DNA from: Planctomycetota bacterium
GTDB taxonomy: Bacteria > Planctomycetota > Phycisphaerae > UBA1845
Direction: 5' to 3'
Length of the DNA stretch: 64,000 bases
Assembly: GCA_016208685.1 (NCBI GenBank)
Contig: JACQXM010000062.1
Coordinates: forward strand, 148,368-212,367
The translations under genes were made by a program, and so were the position numbers. The notes beneath the pieces are model-generated. The model saw nothing but the letters and a program-made list of their open reading frames with translations, did not search any database and had not been told where the DNA came from. Shown piece after piece: positions 63,049 to 64,000 of the stretch; within the stretch, counting starts at the first letter, position 1; each line of letters opens with the position of its first letter.

Positions 63049-64000
63049 GATTCCTGCGGCTGGTCCTCGGCGTTCTGCTTTTCGTTCCCAATCAGCTTGC
63101 CGCTATGGCGACCAACGTGGCCACCGCCATGGTGCAGATCTGGGCCAACAAGATCCGCTCCTTCCTCACGGTGCTGGGAATCATCATCGCGGTAACGTCG
63201 ATCATCACCGTGGTGTCGTTCGTGCAGGGGATGGGCAATTACTTCACGGACTTCCTCCGCGGCCTGGGCACCAACCTCATGGTCGTCCGTCCGGAGTGGG
63301 AGCGCGGCCCGCACGGCGAGTACATGAACCCCGCCAAACTCACGGTGGACGACGTGCACGCCGTGGACGCATTCTCCGCCTCGATTCGCCGCATGTCGCC
63401 CATGATCTTCGGCCGGGCCACGGTCGAGTATGGCCGGCAGCAGACCAGCGACGTGGACCTCCGCGCCGCCAGCGAGCAGTTCCAACCCATCCGCAACTAT
63501 TACACGGACGCCGGGCGTTTCTTCAGCGCCATCGACGTGGAGGACGCCAGCCACGTGTGCGTGCTGGGGCGCGACGTTCTTCGCCGCCTGGAGGCGGACG
63601 ACGCCATCATCGGCGATTACGTACACATCGACGGGCAGCGTTTCCAGGTGGTGGGGCTGCTCGCGGCCAAAGGCAGCTTCATGGGTGAAACGCAGGACGA
63701 CGTGGTGGTGATCCCGTGGACCACGGGCCTGAAGATGTACCCCATGTTCCGCGACTACATGGCGTTCCTGGTGGAAGCCCGGAGCGAACCGGAGATTCCC
63801 GAAGCCGAGGGACAACTGGTGCACGTGCTGCGCCAGCGGCACGACATCAAGCCCGGTAAGCCCAACGACTTCCGTATCTTCAAACAGGACCAGGCGCTTC
63901 AGGAGTTCGGCCGGGTGAAGGTCATCGCCACCAGCGTGCTGGCGGGAATCGTGGGCATTTCACTGCTCGTGGGGGGCATCGGCATCATGAACGTGATGCT
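63045..64000 (+). CDS. MacB-type ABC transporter permease, truncated by window end
   Basis: 318 residues are present and the gene runs off the end. An N-terminal part with a membrane helix at about 40-62 (F-L-T-V-L-G-I-I-I-A-V-T-S-I-I) is followed by a ~200-residue periplasmic core (MacB_PCD: G-L-G-T-N-L-M-V-V-R-P, G-R-F-F-S-A-I-D-V, V-C-V-L-G-R-D-V) and the start of the FtsX-like domain (G-I-S-L-L-V-G-G-I-G-I-M-N-V-M-L). In MacB-like systems the ATPase is often fused to the permease; here they are separate. ATG 63045 overlaps the ATPase stop by 4 bp. Confidence 0.9.

Overview
The window looks like a stretch of a planctomycete chromosome, probably close to Phycisphaerae. It is GC-rich, with most genes near two thirds G+C by eye. 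It carries Gram-negative envelope genes (LptF/G tail, a LolA-like protein, Lgt, MacA/MacB). It has very large secreted proteins with cysteine-rich 'ACCL..G.C' motifs and dockerin-like D-x-D-x-D-G ends of the kind common in planctomycetes, and an ECF sigma/anti-sigma pair. No rRNA, tRNA, CRISPR array, integrase or complete IS was found. The taxonomic call is an inference from gene style, not from a marker gene.

Layout. 1-6.3 kb: an LptF/G tail, a ParA ATPase fused to a CBM48-like domain, a DMT permease, an AT-richer orphan gene between two inverted repeats, and a dGTPase gene carrying an in-frame 135-bp tandem repeat. 6.4-11.6 kb: a lysine 2,3-aminomutase, two D-Ala-D-Ala-ligase-like ATP-grasp enzymes and a GNAT acetyltransferase, all on the + strand and separated by palindromic repeats; this is the best candidate for an undescribed pathway. 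11.7-17.4 kb: two TMTC-like membrane/TPR proteins, diverging from a GT2/DUF2304 pair. 17.6-28.8 kb: a UbiB-like kinase, a dockerin-bearing secreted protein, a LolA-like protein, a membrane protein, birA, a GT39-type glycosyltransferase and a PEP/pyruvate-binding-domain protein. 28.8-30.1 kb: a gene-free array of hairpin repeats with a carboxypeptidase relic. 30.1-34.5 kb: a DedA protein and a PAS/GAF histidine kinase overlapping its FixJ-type regulator. 35-43.4 kb: a small protein with its own leader hairpins and terminator, a secreted protein, proC, a DUF167 protein, a sigma/anti-sigma/STN operon, a panC lacking its ATP-binding N-terminus, and lgt with a large insertion. 43.7-58.5 kb: a secreted guanidino-modifying-type enzyme and two convergent giant modular extracellular proteins (2234 and 1813 aa). 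59-64 kb: a cytochrome c'-like protein, a YIP1 membrane protein and a MacA/MacB-type ABC exporter that runs off the end.

How the parts fit. Much of the window serves the envelope and exterior: lipoprotein maturation and transport, an exporter, membrane glycosyltransferases and large Ca-binding-type secreted proteins. A striking second layer is a set of dispersed short palindromes (at least five families). They fill the gaps between genes, build composite arrays, enter one coding frame (dGTPase), and in one place are themselves split by a nested inverted repeat. No transposase for them is visible in the window.
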